Shown: positions 1 through 6,954 of the stretch, in pieces | Position numbering within the stretch: position 1 is the first letter of the stretch | Layout: every line of letters starts with the position of its first letter | Source: G020354785 sp964534745 | GTDB lineage: Bacteria > Bacteroidota > Bacteroidia > Bacteroidales > UBA10428 | Assembly (NCBI GenBank): GCA_964534745.1 | Contig: CAZHQW010000083.1 | Span: 1-10,038, forward strand | DNA: 10,038 bases | Direction of reading: 5' to 3' | Translations under genes and position numbers: made by a program | The notes under the pieces: model-generated | The model's database searches: none | What the model saw: only the letters and a program-made list of their open reading frames with translations | What the model was told of the DNA's origin: nothing

Positions 1-33
1 AGCATTGATAAAGGTAAATAGAGCAGAAAAATT

Positions 34-77
34 GCATTTTAAAAAGAAACAATATTCTGATTCAGCATTTTAAAAAG
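34..77. repeat. 13-bp direct repeat upstream of the Kelch lipoprotein gene
   Basis: The sequence GCATTTTAAAAAG occurs exactly at 34-46 and again at 65-77, a 31-bp period, ending 10 bp before the ATG at 88. The core TTTTAAAA is self-complementary, so each copy could be read on either strand. Its place just upstream of a gene would suit a paired regulator-binding site or a duplicated promoter segment, but the DNA is very AT-rich and chance is possible. No clear TAnnTTTG promoter box is visible in 1-87. I see no gene in this stretch. Confidence 0.4.
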
Positions 78-87
78 TTATTCAATT

Positions 88-1374
88 ATGAAAACTAAAA
101 TAATTTTATGTCTCCCTGCATTTCTGATATTGTTACTTTCTTTTATTTCTTGTTCCAAAGAAAGCCCGCCAGAATTAAGAGTTAATGCTGATTCTTTAAC
201 TTTTACAGCGTGTGCCAGAATAGAGAACCTTATAATATCAAATAATGGTGATGGAGAATTATCCTGGGAAATTACTGATAAACCGGATTGGCTTGAAACA
301 TCAAAAAGTAGTGGAATAGTAACAACTGGGGTTGATACAGTAATTATTACCGCAGACATTAACCAGACAATAGGAACATATTCAGGTACGATTAATATTA
401 ATTCGAATGGTGGAAATAAAGATGTAACTATTTCTTTGACTATTAGCATTTGGACAGAAGGAGCTCATATGATCACTAGAAGATCAATGTTTGGTGTTGC
501 CGAAGTAGACGGAAAGATATATGCAATTGGAGGTATGCTTGATGAGGAAATTGCTCTTTCGAATGTGGAGGTATATGATCCGGTTACTAACATATGGATA
601 GAGAAGACGCCCATGCCTACGGCCAGATATTGTCTGGGCTGCGCTGTGGTGGATGGGAAAATCTATGCTATAGGCGGTGCAAACGGTTATACAGCGTTCG
701 ACGTTCTTGCCACGGTGGAGGTTTATGACCCGGCTACAGATACCTGGGACACAACCAAAACTCCTATGCCGACCCGAAGGGCCCATATTTCTGCCAGTGC
801 AGTAAAAGGTAAAATCTATGTCATGGGCGGTTCTAAACAGGGAGGGGCTGAATATGCTGGTCTCAATACTGTTGAGGTTTATGATCCTGCAACTGATACC
901 TGGGAAACTAAAAATAGTATGCCAACTTTAAGATTTGGCTTATCCACGAGTGTTCTGGATGAAAAAATCTATGCCATCGGTGGCAGACATTATCCTGAAA
1001 AACCCAAAATCGTTTCAACTGTTGAAATGTACGACCCGGTAACAGACGAATGGACTGAAAAGAAAGACATGCCGACGCAAAGATACTATCAATCAAGTTC
1101 TGTAATAAATGGAAAAATCTATGCTATTGGCGGTTGGTATAGTTGTACTAACGGCCCTATATATCAAAGGGTGGAAGAATACGATCCGGCGGAGGATAAA
1201 TGGATAGTAAAAACTAACTTGCCAGATGAAATAGCTGGATTAGGTACATGTTCGGTAAATGGTAAGATCTATGCAATAGGGGGAACGATTACTCCCCATC
1301 CATTTACAAGTATTAATACTATGAATGTATATGATTCTGTAGCTGATCCAAGAAGTATTGAGTACTCCTACTGA
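88..1374 (+). CDS. BACON and Kelch-repeat lipoprotein
   Basis: A 428-residue exported lipoprotein of unknown ligand. Residues 1-21 form a signal peptide and Cys22 (context FISCSK) is the probable lipidated residue. About residues 31-119 look like a BACON domain, an Ig-like fold common in Bacteroidota surface proteins and often linked to carbohydrate or mucin contact. Residues about 122-420 carry six Kelch motifs, each with a GKIYAIGG-like strand (at about 142, 190, 241, 292, 342 and 392) followed by a VEVYDP..D.W strand and usually MPT.R. This predicts a six-bladed beta-propeller. The sixth repeat lacks its Trp strand, while Trp122 lies just before the first repeat, so the N-terminal strand probably closes the ring. 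Repeats 2 and 3 both contain VEVYDPATDTW. Kelch propellers bind proteins or sugars, and a few are enzymes such as galactose oxidase or N-acetylneuraminate epimerase. No catalytic signature was identified, so I call it a binding or structural protein. The gene ends just before a strong hairpin terminator. Confidence 0.9.
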   Translation: MKTKIILCLPAFLILLLSFISCSKESPPELRVNADSLTFTACARIENLIISNNGDGELSWEITDKPDWLETSKSSGIVTTGVDTVIITADINQTIGTYSGTININSNGGNKDVTISLTISIWTEGAHMITRRSMFGVAEVDGKIYAIGGMLDEEIALSNVEVYDPVTNIWIEKTPMPTARYCLGCAVVDGKIYAIGGANGYTAFDVLATVEVYDPATDTWDTTKTPMPTRRAHISASAVKGKIYVMGGSKQGGAEYAGLNTVEVYDPATDTWETKNSMPTLRFGLSTSVLDEKIYAIGGRHYPEKPKIVSTVEMYDPVTDEWTEKKDMPTQRYYQSSSVINGKIYAIGGWYSCTNGPIYQRVEEYDPAEDKWIVKTNLPDEIAGLGTCSVNGKIYAIGGTITPHPFTSINTMNVYDSVADPRSIEYSY

Positions 1375-1422
1375 TACAGAGGCCTAGCCCATTTGGCATA
1401 TTTTGAATAGATTTTTATAATT

Positions 1423-1461
1423 AAAAACCTCCTGTGAGAGTTCATCCTTCAGGAGGTTTTT
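1423..1461. terminator. Bidirectional rho-independent terminator
   Basis: A perfect 12-bp inverted repeat, AAAAACCTCCTG (1423-1434) and CAGGAGGTTTTT (1450-1461), encloses a 15-nt loop. The GC-rich core is flanked by an A run on the left and a T run on the right, so transcripts from either side end in a U tract. It sits 48 bp after the Kelch gene stop and 32 bp beyond the stop of the convergent GYF_2 gene, so it can serve both. Confidence 0.9.
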
Positions 1462-1493
1462 GTATTTCAAAGTTCCCTTACGTTTTACCTCTA

Positions 1494-2246
1494 TTACCTG
1501 TTAAATGCTTCAAGTGCCAGTTCATTACATGCAGACCTGACCTGGGCAAATAAGATTGGAAATAAAACAAAGAAGGCAATTACAACAGTCACATAACCGA
1601 GATAGGGTATAAGTCCCATTATCCGTAAGATACAAGCCCAGTCTGCCAGTGCTACTGATACTGGTACCGGCTTACTCCTGAGCCTGAACTGGAAATTAAT
1701 TCTTCTGGCCAGTTGTTCCCAGAAAACAAATATCCAGTAAATGTTATAAATGGGTATAAATCTGAAACCTATTGCCTTACCAGCACCAAAGTCCTTATGG
1801 GATACTTTTGGCAGGTTGTCATGCATAATCCCGCAATGTATGATAGTAAAAATTCCTAAAGTAAATATATGTAGAATAACACACAGTGCAGGGCTGAACG
1901 GTTCCATGAACCGATGCTTTTTACATTCTTCTTTTAAAGAGTCACTTAATGATTCTAACTTGTAATTAGGATCGTAAATTAGTGGATCGTACAAAGGAAG
2001 GCTTTCACCTGTACTCCCTGCCTGCTGGCTACTTCCCCTGTAAGCATGACTCTGATATTTCGGAGGAGGAGGTGGAGGCGGCAGGTTCAGACTGTCTATT
2101 AATTCAGGTACTTGCTCTGCTTCGGTCCAGTTCTCCATTCCCTCACACCAGACTTTTGTTTTCCTTTGTACACCTTTTGTTTTTAATTGTTCGATAGTAA
2201 AAGGACCTGTTTGTTGATTTTTTTCATCAATGAGATAATATTCCAT
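1494..2246 (-). CDS. GYF_2-domain multi-pass membrane protein
   Basis: A 250-residue membrane protein of unknown role. Residues 1-52 match the GYF_2 (DUF4339) pattern: a YYLIDE start, a GPFT.EQL segment and a W.EGM..W segment. This small module is found at the N-terminus of many bacterial membrane proteins and is thought to bind proline-rich peptides. A linker with seven consecutive prolines (about 56-62) follows, then a charged segment. From about residue 117 there are hydrophobic helices (about 118-140, 164-176 and 205-236), with the recognisable pieces FTLGIFTIIH and FIPIYNIYWIF. These resemble the DUF4234-like or 'IPFYNLYW' membrane domains often attached to GYF_2 or zinc-ribbon modules; that family label is from memory and less certain than the GYF_2 call. 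There is no signal peptide, so the GYF_2 part is probably cytoplasmic. The gene is monocistronic as far as the window shows, converging on the Kelch gene. Confidence 0.8.
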   Translation of the reverse strand: MEYYLIDEKNQQTGPFTIEQLKTKGVQRKTKVWCEGMENWTEAEQVPELIDSLNLPPPPPPPKYQSHAYRGSSQQAGSTGESLPLYDPLIYDPNYKLESLSDSLKEECKKHRFMEPFSPALCVILHIFTLGIFTIIHCGIMHDNLPKVSHKDFGAGKAIGFRFIPIYNIYWIFVFWEQLARRINFQFRLRSKPVPVSVALADWACILRIMGLIPYLGYVTVVIAFFVLFPILFAQVRSACNELALEAFNR

Positions 2247-2570
2247 GGTTTTATTATTAAATGTTAAATAACTAAATGTTTTTTAATGATGAGTTATAGA
2301 TATGGTTATTAATATGATATGTAGTGTTTATCTATAATTTGATCTTTATCAATCACGTACAATATAAATAATAATATCGAATTATCAAACAGAGTAGTGT
2401 AATATTAGTAATGTACTGTGTTAACTTGCTCAGGTATAATTATTATTCAGGAGAAATGGCAAAATACATTCAAGTGTAAGAACAAATAGAACAGTGTTTT
2501 GGAGTTATTAATTCTTTAATTCGTTATATTTGAATATGGCTTTATAATATAATTGAGCATTTATATTATT
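2247..2570. other. AT-rich divergent intergenic region
   Basis: A 324-bp gene-free stretch between two divergently transcribed genes. It is very AT-rich and holds a good rightward promoter near its right end (described separately). An 8-bp direct repeat TAAATGTT at 2258-2265 and 2273-2280 lies just upstream of the leftward gene's start codon and would be in its leader. I found no matching leftward TAnnTTTG box, no convincing structured RNA and no convincing small gene; the only neat short frame (2456-2479, seven codons) is too short to support. Confidence 0.6.
2498..2532 (+). promoter_or_regulatory. Bacteroidota-type promoter for the 2571 gene
   Basis: TATATTTG at 2525-2532 matches the Bacteroidota primary-sigma -7 consensus TAnnTTTG exactly. 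A TTTG at 2498-2501 lies 23 bp upstream, close to the expected -33 box, though the spacing is slightly long. Transcription would begin near 2538-2540, giving a leader of about 30 nt to the ATG at 2571. This supports the ATG start and argues against the upstream TTG at 2553. Confidence 0.6.
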
Positions 2571-3245
2571 ATGAGTGCACGAGGCAAAGTTAACAGGAAT
2601 TTTAAGTCAATCTATCCCAAATATGATCTGCTGTTCTCTTCCAGCTCGACCCTTCAGCTGGGATTTGTTGCCGAATGGGATGGATTTATAAAGCGTATCC
2701 TGGATTTGGAAGGATATAGCTTTATTGCTGATCTTAAGATTAGCAGGGAAGAGAAGGAGAAATTAAAGTCTGTGCTTGCAGCAGTGCCATTGACACCTTT
2801 CCGGATTTCATCATGTTCATTTGATGAGGATGCCGAATTGTCAATATCAGCTGATTTACCAAATATCAACTCCGAGGTTAGAGCGAAGTTTAAAAGACAT
2901 AAGATTTCGAGATACAGCTATGATAATGTTCAGGCAAAGATTATGCCGGCTTCTGTTAAGGAAAGAATAATATTAATACTCAGAGAGGCCCGGGAGGAGG
3001 ACAAAAAATATTACCGTAAAAAACTGAAACGCCTTTCGATACTTGAAGAACTGTTATATGCAGATAGCATAACTATTACTGTTGAAAATACATCCATGGC
3101 CGAACTTGAATCATCATTGAAAGACCTGGATTTAAAACCGTCTGTTTCACTGGTTGCAGGAAACAAATACAACGTGTCATTCCCGGGTTCCAATGAATGT
3201 CCCTTTGCTGCCAAAATAGAGCCTTTAAAGGATTTTATAGATTAG
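2571..3245 (+). CDS. Hypothetical soluble protein
   Basis: I do not recognise this protein. The open frame begins at a TTG at 2553, but the ATG at 2571 (MSARGKVNRNF) is the better start and gives 224 residues. There is no signal peptide or membrane helix, so it should be cytoplasmic. Numbering from that ATG, the N-terminal half mixes predicted strands and helices. A strongly basic, helical stretch around residues 130-165 contains the pieces REAREEDKKYYRKKLKRLS and ILEELLYADS. The last 50 residues look like alternating strands and one helix (SITITVEN, AELESSLKDLDL, NKYNVSF). The charged helix could contact nucleic acid or a partner protein, but no motif supports a specific role. It lies 104 bp upstream of the GH3 gene on the same strand with no hairpin between, so read-through is possible. 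Confidence 0.75.
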   Translation: MSARGKVNRNFKSIYPKYDLLFSSSSTLQLGFVAEWDGFIKRILDLEGYSFIADLKISREEKEKLKSVLAAVPLTPFRISSCSFDEDAELSISADLPNINSEVRAKFKRHKISRYSYDNVQAKIMPASVKERIILILREAREEDKKYYRKKLKRLSILEELLYADSITITVENTSMAELESSLKDLDLKPSVSLVAGNKYNVSFPGSNECPFAAKIEPLKDFID

Positions 3246-3349
3246 GGCGGTATTTTTCACCAGCTAAAATATATGTTTCAGATTTTTTCTATCTTATTTT
3301 ATGCTATTTTTATAAGCACGTTAATAGTTAATCCATATAAAAATATAAA

Positions 3350-5863
3350 ATGAGAAGAGAATTTGTTTTTTTAGCAGTACTGATAATTTATTCATCAGCA
3401 GGCTTATGCCAGTCAGATTCGGCTGTTTATAAGAATGCCTATGCCAATGTTGAAGATCGAATTGATGATCTTATTTCCAGGATGACACTTGAAGAGAAAA
3501 TATTAATCCTTTCTGGTGATACTACGCACTATGATTCAAGGCCTAATGAACGTCTCGGGATTCCTGTTCTGAGGATGGCGGACGGACCGGCAGGTGTGCG
3601 GGCGGACAAGGCAACAGCTTTTCCTGCACCTGTCTGTATAGCATCAACCTGGAATACGGACCTTGTATACAGACTGGGGCAGACCCTTGGGCTTGAGGCA
3701 AAGGCAAAAAATAAAAACGTGCTTCTGGGTCCCTGTGTGAATATCCACAGGGTATCGCATGGAGGCCGCAACTTTGAGAGCTATGGGGAAGATCCTTTTC
3801 TTGCATCGGCAATAGCTGTTAATTATATCAGGGGTGTCCAGAGTGAAAGGGTCATTGCCACAGTTAAACACTTTGCATGCAACAACCAGGAAAATGAACG
3901 CAATAGTATAGACGTGAGAGTTGACGAACGCACCTTGCATGAAATATATCTTCCGGCTTTCAGGGCCGCTGTGCAGGAAGGAAGAGCATGGTCCGTTATG
4001 TCTGCATATAACAGGCTCAATGGACAGCATTGCAGTTCCAATACATGGCTTCTGACAGATATATTAAAAGACCGGTGGGGCTTCCAGGGATTCGTGATGT
4101 CTGACTGGGGAGCTGTACATAGTACCGTTCCTGCCCTGTATGCAGGCACGGACCTTGAGATGCCGACTGATAAGTATTTTAAGCAGAAGGAAATTGAAGG
4201 GGCTCTGCGATGGAGACTTTTTAAACCCGAAAAAATCGACGATAAAGTAAGGCGCATACTGCGTGCCATGTTTCATATGGGTTATTTTGACCGGGAGGAG
4301 CCCGACAGCGGAGCCTGTGACACACCCGGGCACAGAGAAATGGCACTTAAACTGGCAGAAGAAGGCATCGTGCTGTTGAAGAATAAGAATAATATCCTTC
4401 CTGTCAAAGATACTGTAAAGACTATAGCCGTTTTTGGCCGTAATGCACTGAGCCTGATGTATGGCGGAAGCGGAAGCAGCCATGTAACGCCTTATCATAC
4501 TATAGCTCCCCTTGAAGCCCTTAAATCAAAAGCAGGAGATAATGTTACTATTGAATATGCTTCAGGGACATTTGATGAAAAGGACTTTGTTCCCGTTCCG
4601 CATGAGTGTCTCATACCTCCTGAAGGGCATGATGAAGCACACGGATTGCTGGGAGCGTATTATGATAATCCTTTATCAAAGGAAGAACCTGTAAGGAAAC
4701 AGGTCGACAGCATTATAGATTTTCACTGGGGAAGGGGAGGGCCGGAAGGAATAAAGAACAATTTTTTCTCGGTTATATGGGAGGGACAGCTGGTCGTCCC
4801 AGAATCGGGTTATTATGCGCTGGCAACAGGCAGTGATAACGGATCAAGTTTATATATAAACGGTGAGCTGGCTATTGATAACTCTGACTTCATGCGGAAT
4901 GAGACTTTATACGAATTTACTACCGTGGAGCTTGAAAAAGGCAAGCCTGTTAATATTAAGATCAAGTATAACGAATTTTGGGGTGACGCCAATATGAGCC
5001 TTTTGTGGCGCAAACTTGAAGAGGATCCGATGAAGAAGACAATAGAACTGGCTAAATCCTCGGATGTAGCTATTTTGTTTGTGGGCTACCGGATGAGTGA
5101 TGAATCCGAGGGAAGGGACCGTGATACACTGGCATTACCAAGGGATCAGGAAGAACTTATCAGGGCAGTGGCAGAAGTGAACCGCAATACTATTGTTGTC
5201 CTCAACTGTGGCTCGGGCATCCTCATGAACAGCTGGATAGATAAAGTGCCGGGGATAGTACTGGCATGGTATCCCGGACAGGAAGGAGGGGAGGCAATAG
5301 CCAATATTTTGCTTGGCGATGTCAATCCCTCGGGTAAGCTTGTAACTACATTCTTTAAAAACTGGGAAGACTGCCCTGCATACGGTAATTATCCCGGTAA
5401 GGATGATATAGTGCGCTATGATGAGGGCGTCTTTGTCGGCTACAGGCACTTTGATACCCGAAACATTGATCCTTATTTTCCATTCGGACACGGATTAAGT
5501 TACACCAGTTTTGAATACAGCAATCTTCAGTTATCTTCAAAGAAGATAAGTGACAAAGAAAACCTGACTGTCAGCTTTACAGTCAGGAATACCGGCGACA
5601 GGGACGGGGCAGAGGTGGCACAGCTCTACCTGGGTGACGAGGAAGCATGCGTACCGCGACCTGTAAAAGAGTTAAAGGGATTTGAAAAGGTCTTCCTCAG
5701 TTCCGGTGAAGAAACATATGTTAAGTTTACAATCAGATCCGATGATTTGAAATACTATGATATATATACCCATGACTGGAAATCAGAGCCGGGAAAATTC
5801 AACATATATATAGGCTCTTCATCAAGGGATATAAGATTAACCGGATCGTTCGTACTAAAGTAG
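3350..5863 (+). CDS. Secreted GH3 beta-glucosidase with PA14 insertion
   Basis: Probable beta-glucosidase or related exo-glycosidase of family GH3, removing terminal beta-linked sugars from oligosaccharides in the periplasm or outside the cell. Residues 1-20 form a signal peptide, with cleavage probably before Gln21. The GH3 N-terminal (beta/alpha)8 domain spans about 36-315. It contains MADGP (Asp78), GGRNFESYGEDP (139-149), VKHF (Lys173-His174) and the nucleophile motif VMSDWG with Asp252. The C-terminal alpha/beta sandwich begins near 335 and is split by a PA14 module at about 430-555, recognisable by GLLGAYYDN, a GYYALATGSDNGSSLYINGE-type core and LLWRK. It then continues to about 725; Glu587 in the ESEGRDRDTLALP segment is the likely acid/base. 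A fibronectin III-like GH3 C-terminal domain fills about 735-832. The 837-residue length is normal for PA14-bearing GH3 enzymes, and PA14 inserts shape substrate length preference in characterised members. No T9SS sorting tail or lipobox is seen. No SusC/D genes adjoin it. Exact sugar specificity (glucoside, xyloside or other) cannot be read from the sequence. Confidence 0.95.
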   Translation: MRREFVFLAVLIIYSSAGLCQSDSAVYKNAYANVEDRIDDLISRMTLEEKILILSGDTTHYDSRPNERLGIPVLRMADGPAGVRADKATAFPAPVCIASTWNTDLVYRLGQTLGLEAKAKNKNVLLGPCVNIHRVSHGGRNFESYGEDPFLASAIAVNYIRGVQSERVIATVKHFACNNQENERNSIDVRVDERTLHEIYLPAFRAAVQEGRAWSVMSAYNRLNGQHCSSNTWLLTDILKDRWGFQGFVMSDWGAVHSTVPALYAGTDLEMPTDKYFKQKEIEGALRWRLFKPEKIDDKVRRILRAMFHMGYFDREEPDSGACDTPGHREMALKLAEEGIVLLKNKNNILPVKDTVKTIAVFGRNALSLMYGGSGSSHVTPYHTIAPLEALKSKAGDNVTIEYASGTFDEKDFVPVPHECLIPPEGHDEAHGLLGAYYDNPLSKEEPVRKQVDSIIDFHWGRGGPEGIKNNFFSVIWEGQLVVPESGYYALATGSDNGSSLYINGELAIDNSDFMRNETLYEFTTVELEKGKPVNIKIKYNEFWGDANMSLLWRKLEEDPMKKTIELAKSSDVAILFVGYRMSDESEGRDRDTLALPRDQEELIRAVAEVNRNTIVVLNCGSGILMNSWIDKVPGIVLAWYPGQEGGEAIANILLGDVNPSGKLVTTFFKNWEDCPAYGNYPGKDDIVRYDEGVFVGYRHFDTRNIDPYFPFGHGLSYTSFEYSNLQLSSKKISDKENLTVSFTVRNTGDRDGAEVAQLYLGDEEACVPRPVKELKGFEKVFLSSGEETYVKFTIRSDDLKYYDIYTHDWKSEPGKFNIYIGSSSRDIRLTGSFVLK

Positions 5864-5870
5864 GAAAGGG

Positions 5871-5901
5871 GGGACAGCGCAAAAAATATGGGCGCTGTCC
5901 C
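5871..5901. terminator. GGGACAGCGC hairpin (terminator or REP-like element)
   Basis: A perfect 10-bp inverted repeat, GGGACAGCGC (5871-5880) and GCGCTGTCCC (5892-5901), has an 11-nt A-rich loop and is followed by TATTTTATA. It fills most of the 52-bp gap between the convergent GH3 and CBM9-like genes and begins 7 bp after the GH3 stop. It can terminate the rightward transcript. The same GGGACAGCG word recurs at 9579-9603, again between convergent genes, which suggests a dispersed repeat family rather than a one-off terminator. Confidence 0.75.
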
Positions 5902-5915
5902 TATTTTATATATTA

Positions 5916-6908
5916 TTATTTTATAATTGTAAATTTATTTTTGCCAAGTAATTTATGTTTATCATCATAAACAGTAACATAGTATAAGCCGGTTTTTATG
6001 CCGGCGAGATGAATTCTTGCTCCATAATATTTCTCGATCCTTAATACTTCCTGTCCAATAGAGTTATGAATTTTTACTTCTAAAGCCTTCCCGGTTTCTG
6101 CATCAATAGTAATATATTCTTTTGCCGGATTAGGATAAACATTAATTGTGTTTATTGCTTCATAGTTAAAAATGCCCGTATTAATAGGTGCATCACTAAG
6201 TTCTATTACACCTGCACTATCCATATTGTCCCAGGCACCTACATCCCACCATTCAAGAAATTTTCTTGTATTTACATCATTATCATCAACGTCAGTCATT
6301 AAGATTTGAAAACCAAACACTTTTCCGTCAGCCGGAGCAAAGGCAACACTAGTACAATCTACAAGGGATGTCCAGGGAATGCCAAACTCGTAATCAAAAT
6401 AGTCACCGGCAAGAACATACCCATAATTAAAAGGATTATTACTTGGCCATTGATTAGCTTCACCGGAATATTCATCAATGTCCTGTTGCCAGGGTCCTGT
6501 AAACTGGTAATGCCCTGTAGATGGACCTCCTCCAGCGTCAGGATTAGCCCCCAGAGTATCCCATAATACCTCATTTACATCAAGGTATACTTCAAGTCTG
6601 TCAGACTCCCAGTCTGTTAACCCGGTACACCATTGATCACAATGATTATCTTCATCAACAGAAACAAGTATAAAAAGAGATTCATCGCTCCACATCATTT
6701 TCCATGATGCTTCATAAATTGTGGGTTCGTTTTCTTCCCATAATAACATTTCATATTCTTCTGCATAACCCCAAACATCATCAATAGACCCATCAATTAC
6801 AGGTGTAGATCCTTCATCAATACATTTTCTGATTATTACATCCGTTTCTTGCGCCATTGCTGATATAGCAAGCAGGCATGATAACAATAACAGGTAGATT
6901 TTTTTCAT
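5916..6908 (-). CDS. CBM9-like secreted protein with T9SS sorting domain
   Basis: A 330-residue exported protein. Residues 1-19 are a signal peptide (SAMA cleaved before Gln20). About 25-237 resemble the CBM9/DOMON-like sugar-binding fold found in many Bacteroidota proteins: TPVIDGSIDDVWGYAEEY at the start, a MMWSDESLFILVSVDED strand pair, SDRLEVYLDVNE, an F.YEFGIPW segment and a C-terminal GVIELSD strand. About residues 253-330 form a type A T9SS C-terminal sorting domain (INVYPNPAKEYITID, then KIHNSIGQEV, then GLYYVTVYDD, ending KFTIIK), which directs passage across the outer membrane and usually anchoring to the surface. No catalytic domain is present, so it is a surface or released binding protein whose ligand is not proven; four Cys lie in the CBM9-like part. 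It starts 46 bp after the FISUMP lipoprotein gene on the same strand with no promoter or terminator visible between, so cotranscription is likely. Confidence 0.88.
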   Translation of the reverse strand: MKKIYLLLLSCLLAISAMAQETDVIIRKCIDEGSTPVIDGSIDDVWGYAEEYEMLLWEENEPTIYEASWKMMWSDESLFILVSVDEDNHCDQWCTGLTDWESDRLEVYLDVNEVLWDTLGANPDAGGGPSTGHYQFTGPWQQDIDEYSGEANQWPSNNPFNYGYVLAGDYFDYEFGIPWTSLVDCTSVAFAPADGKVFGFQILMTDVDDNDVNTRKFLEWWDVGAWDNMDSAGVIELSDAPINTGIFNYEAINTINVYPNPAKEYITIDAETGKALEVKIHNSIGQEVLRIEKYYGARIHLAGIKTGLYYVTVYDDKHKLLGKNKFTIIK

Positions 6909-6954
6909 ATTAATTTAATTTAGGTTATTAATTTAGTCATTAAATATATAAATA

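Noticed and set aside
2258..2280. TAAATGTT direct repeat as an operator of the GYF_2 gene
   Set aside because: Eight bases of AT-rich sequence twice in 23 bp is weak evidence; noted only in the intergenic entry.
2456..2479. Seven-codon open frame (MAKYIQV) preceded by AGGAG-like bases
   Set aside because: It is too short to support in AT-rich DNA, and Bacteroidota rarely rely on Shine-Dalgarno sequences; there is no sign of a leader-peptide attenuator.
2553..2570. TTG start adding six residues to the unrecognised protein
   Set aside because: The promoter at 2498-2532 and the ATG at 2571 fit better, and TTG starts are uncommon.
3529..4498. Several long reverse-strand frames under the GH3 gene
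   Set aside because: They overlap an unmistakable conserved enzyme, have no recognisable domains and look like shadows of its codon use.
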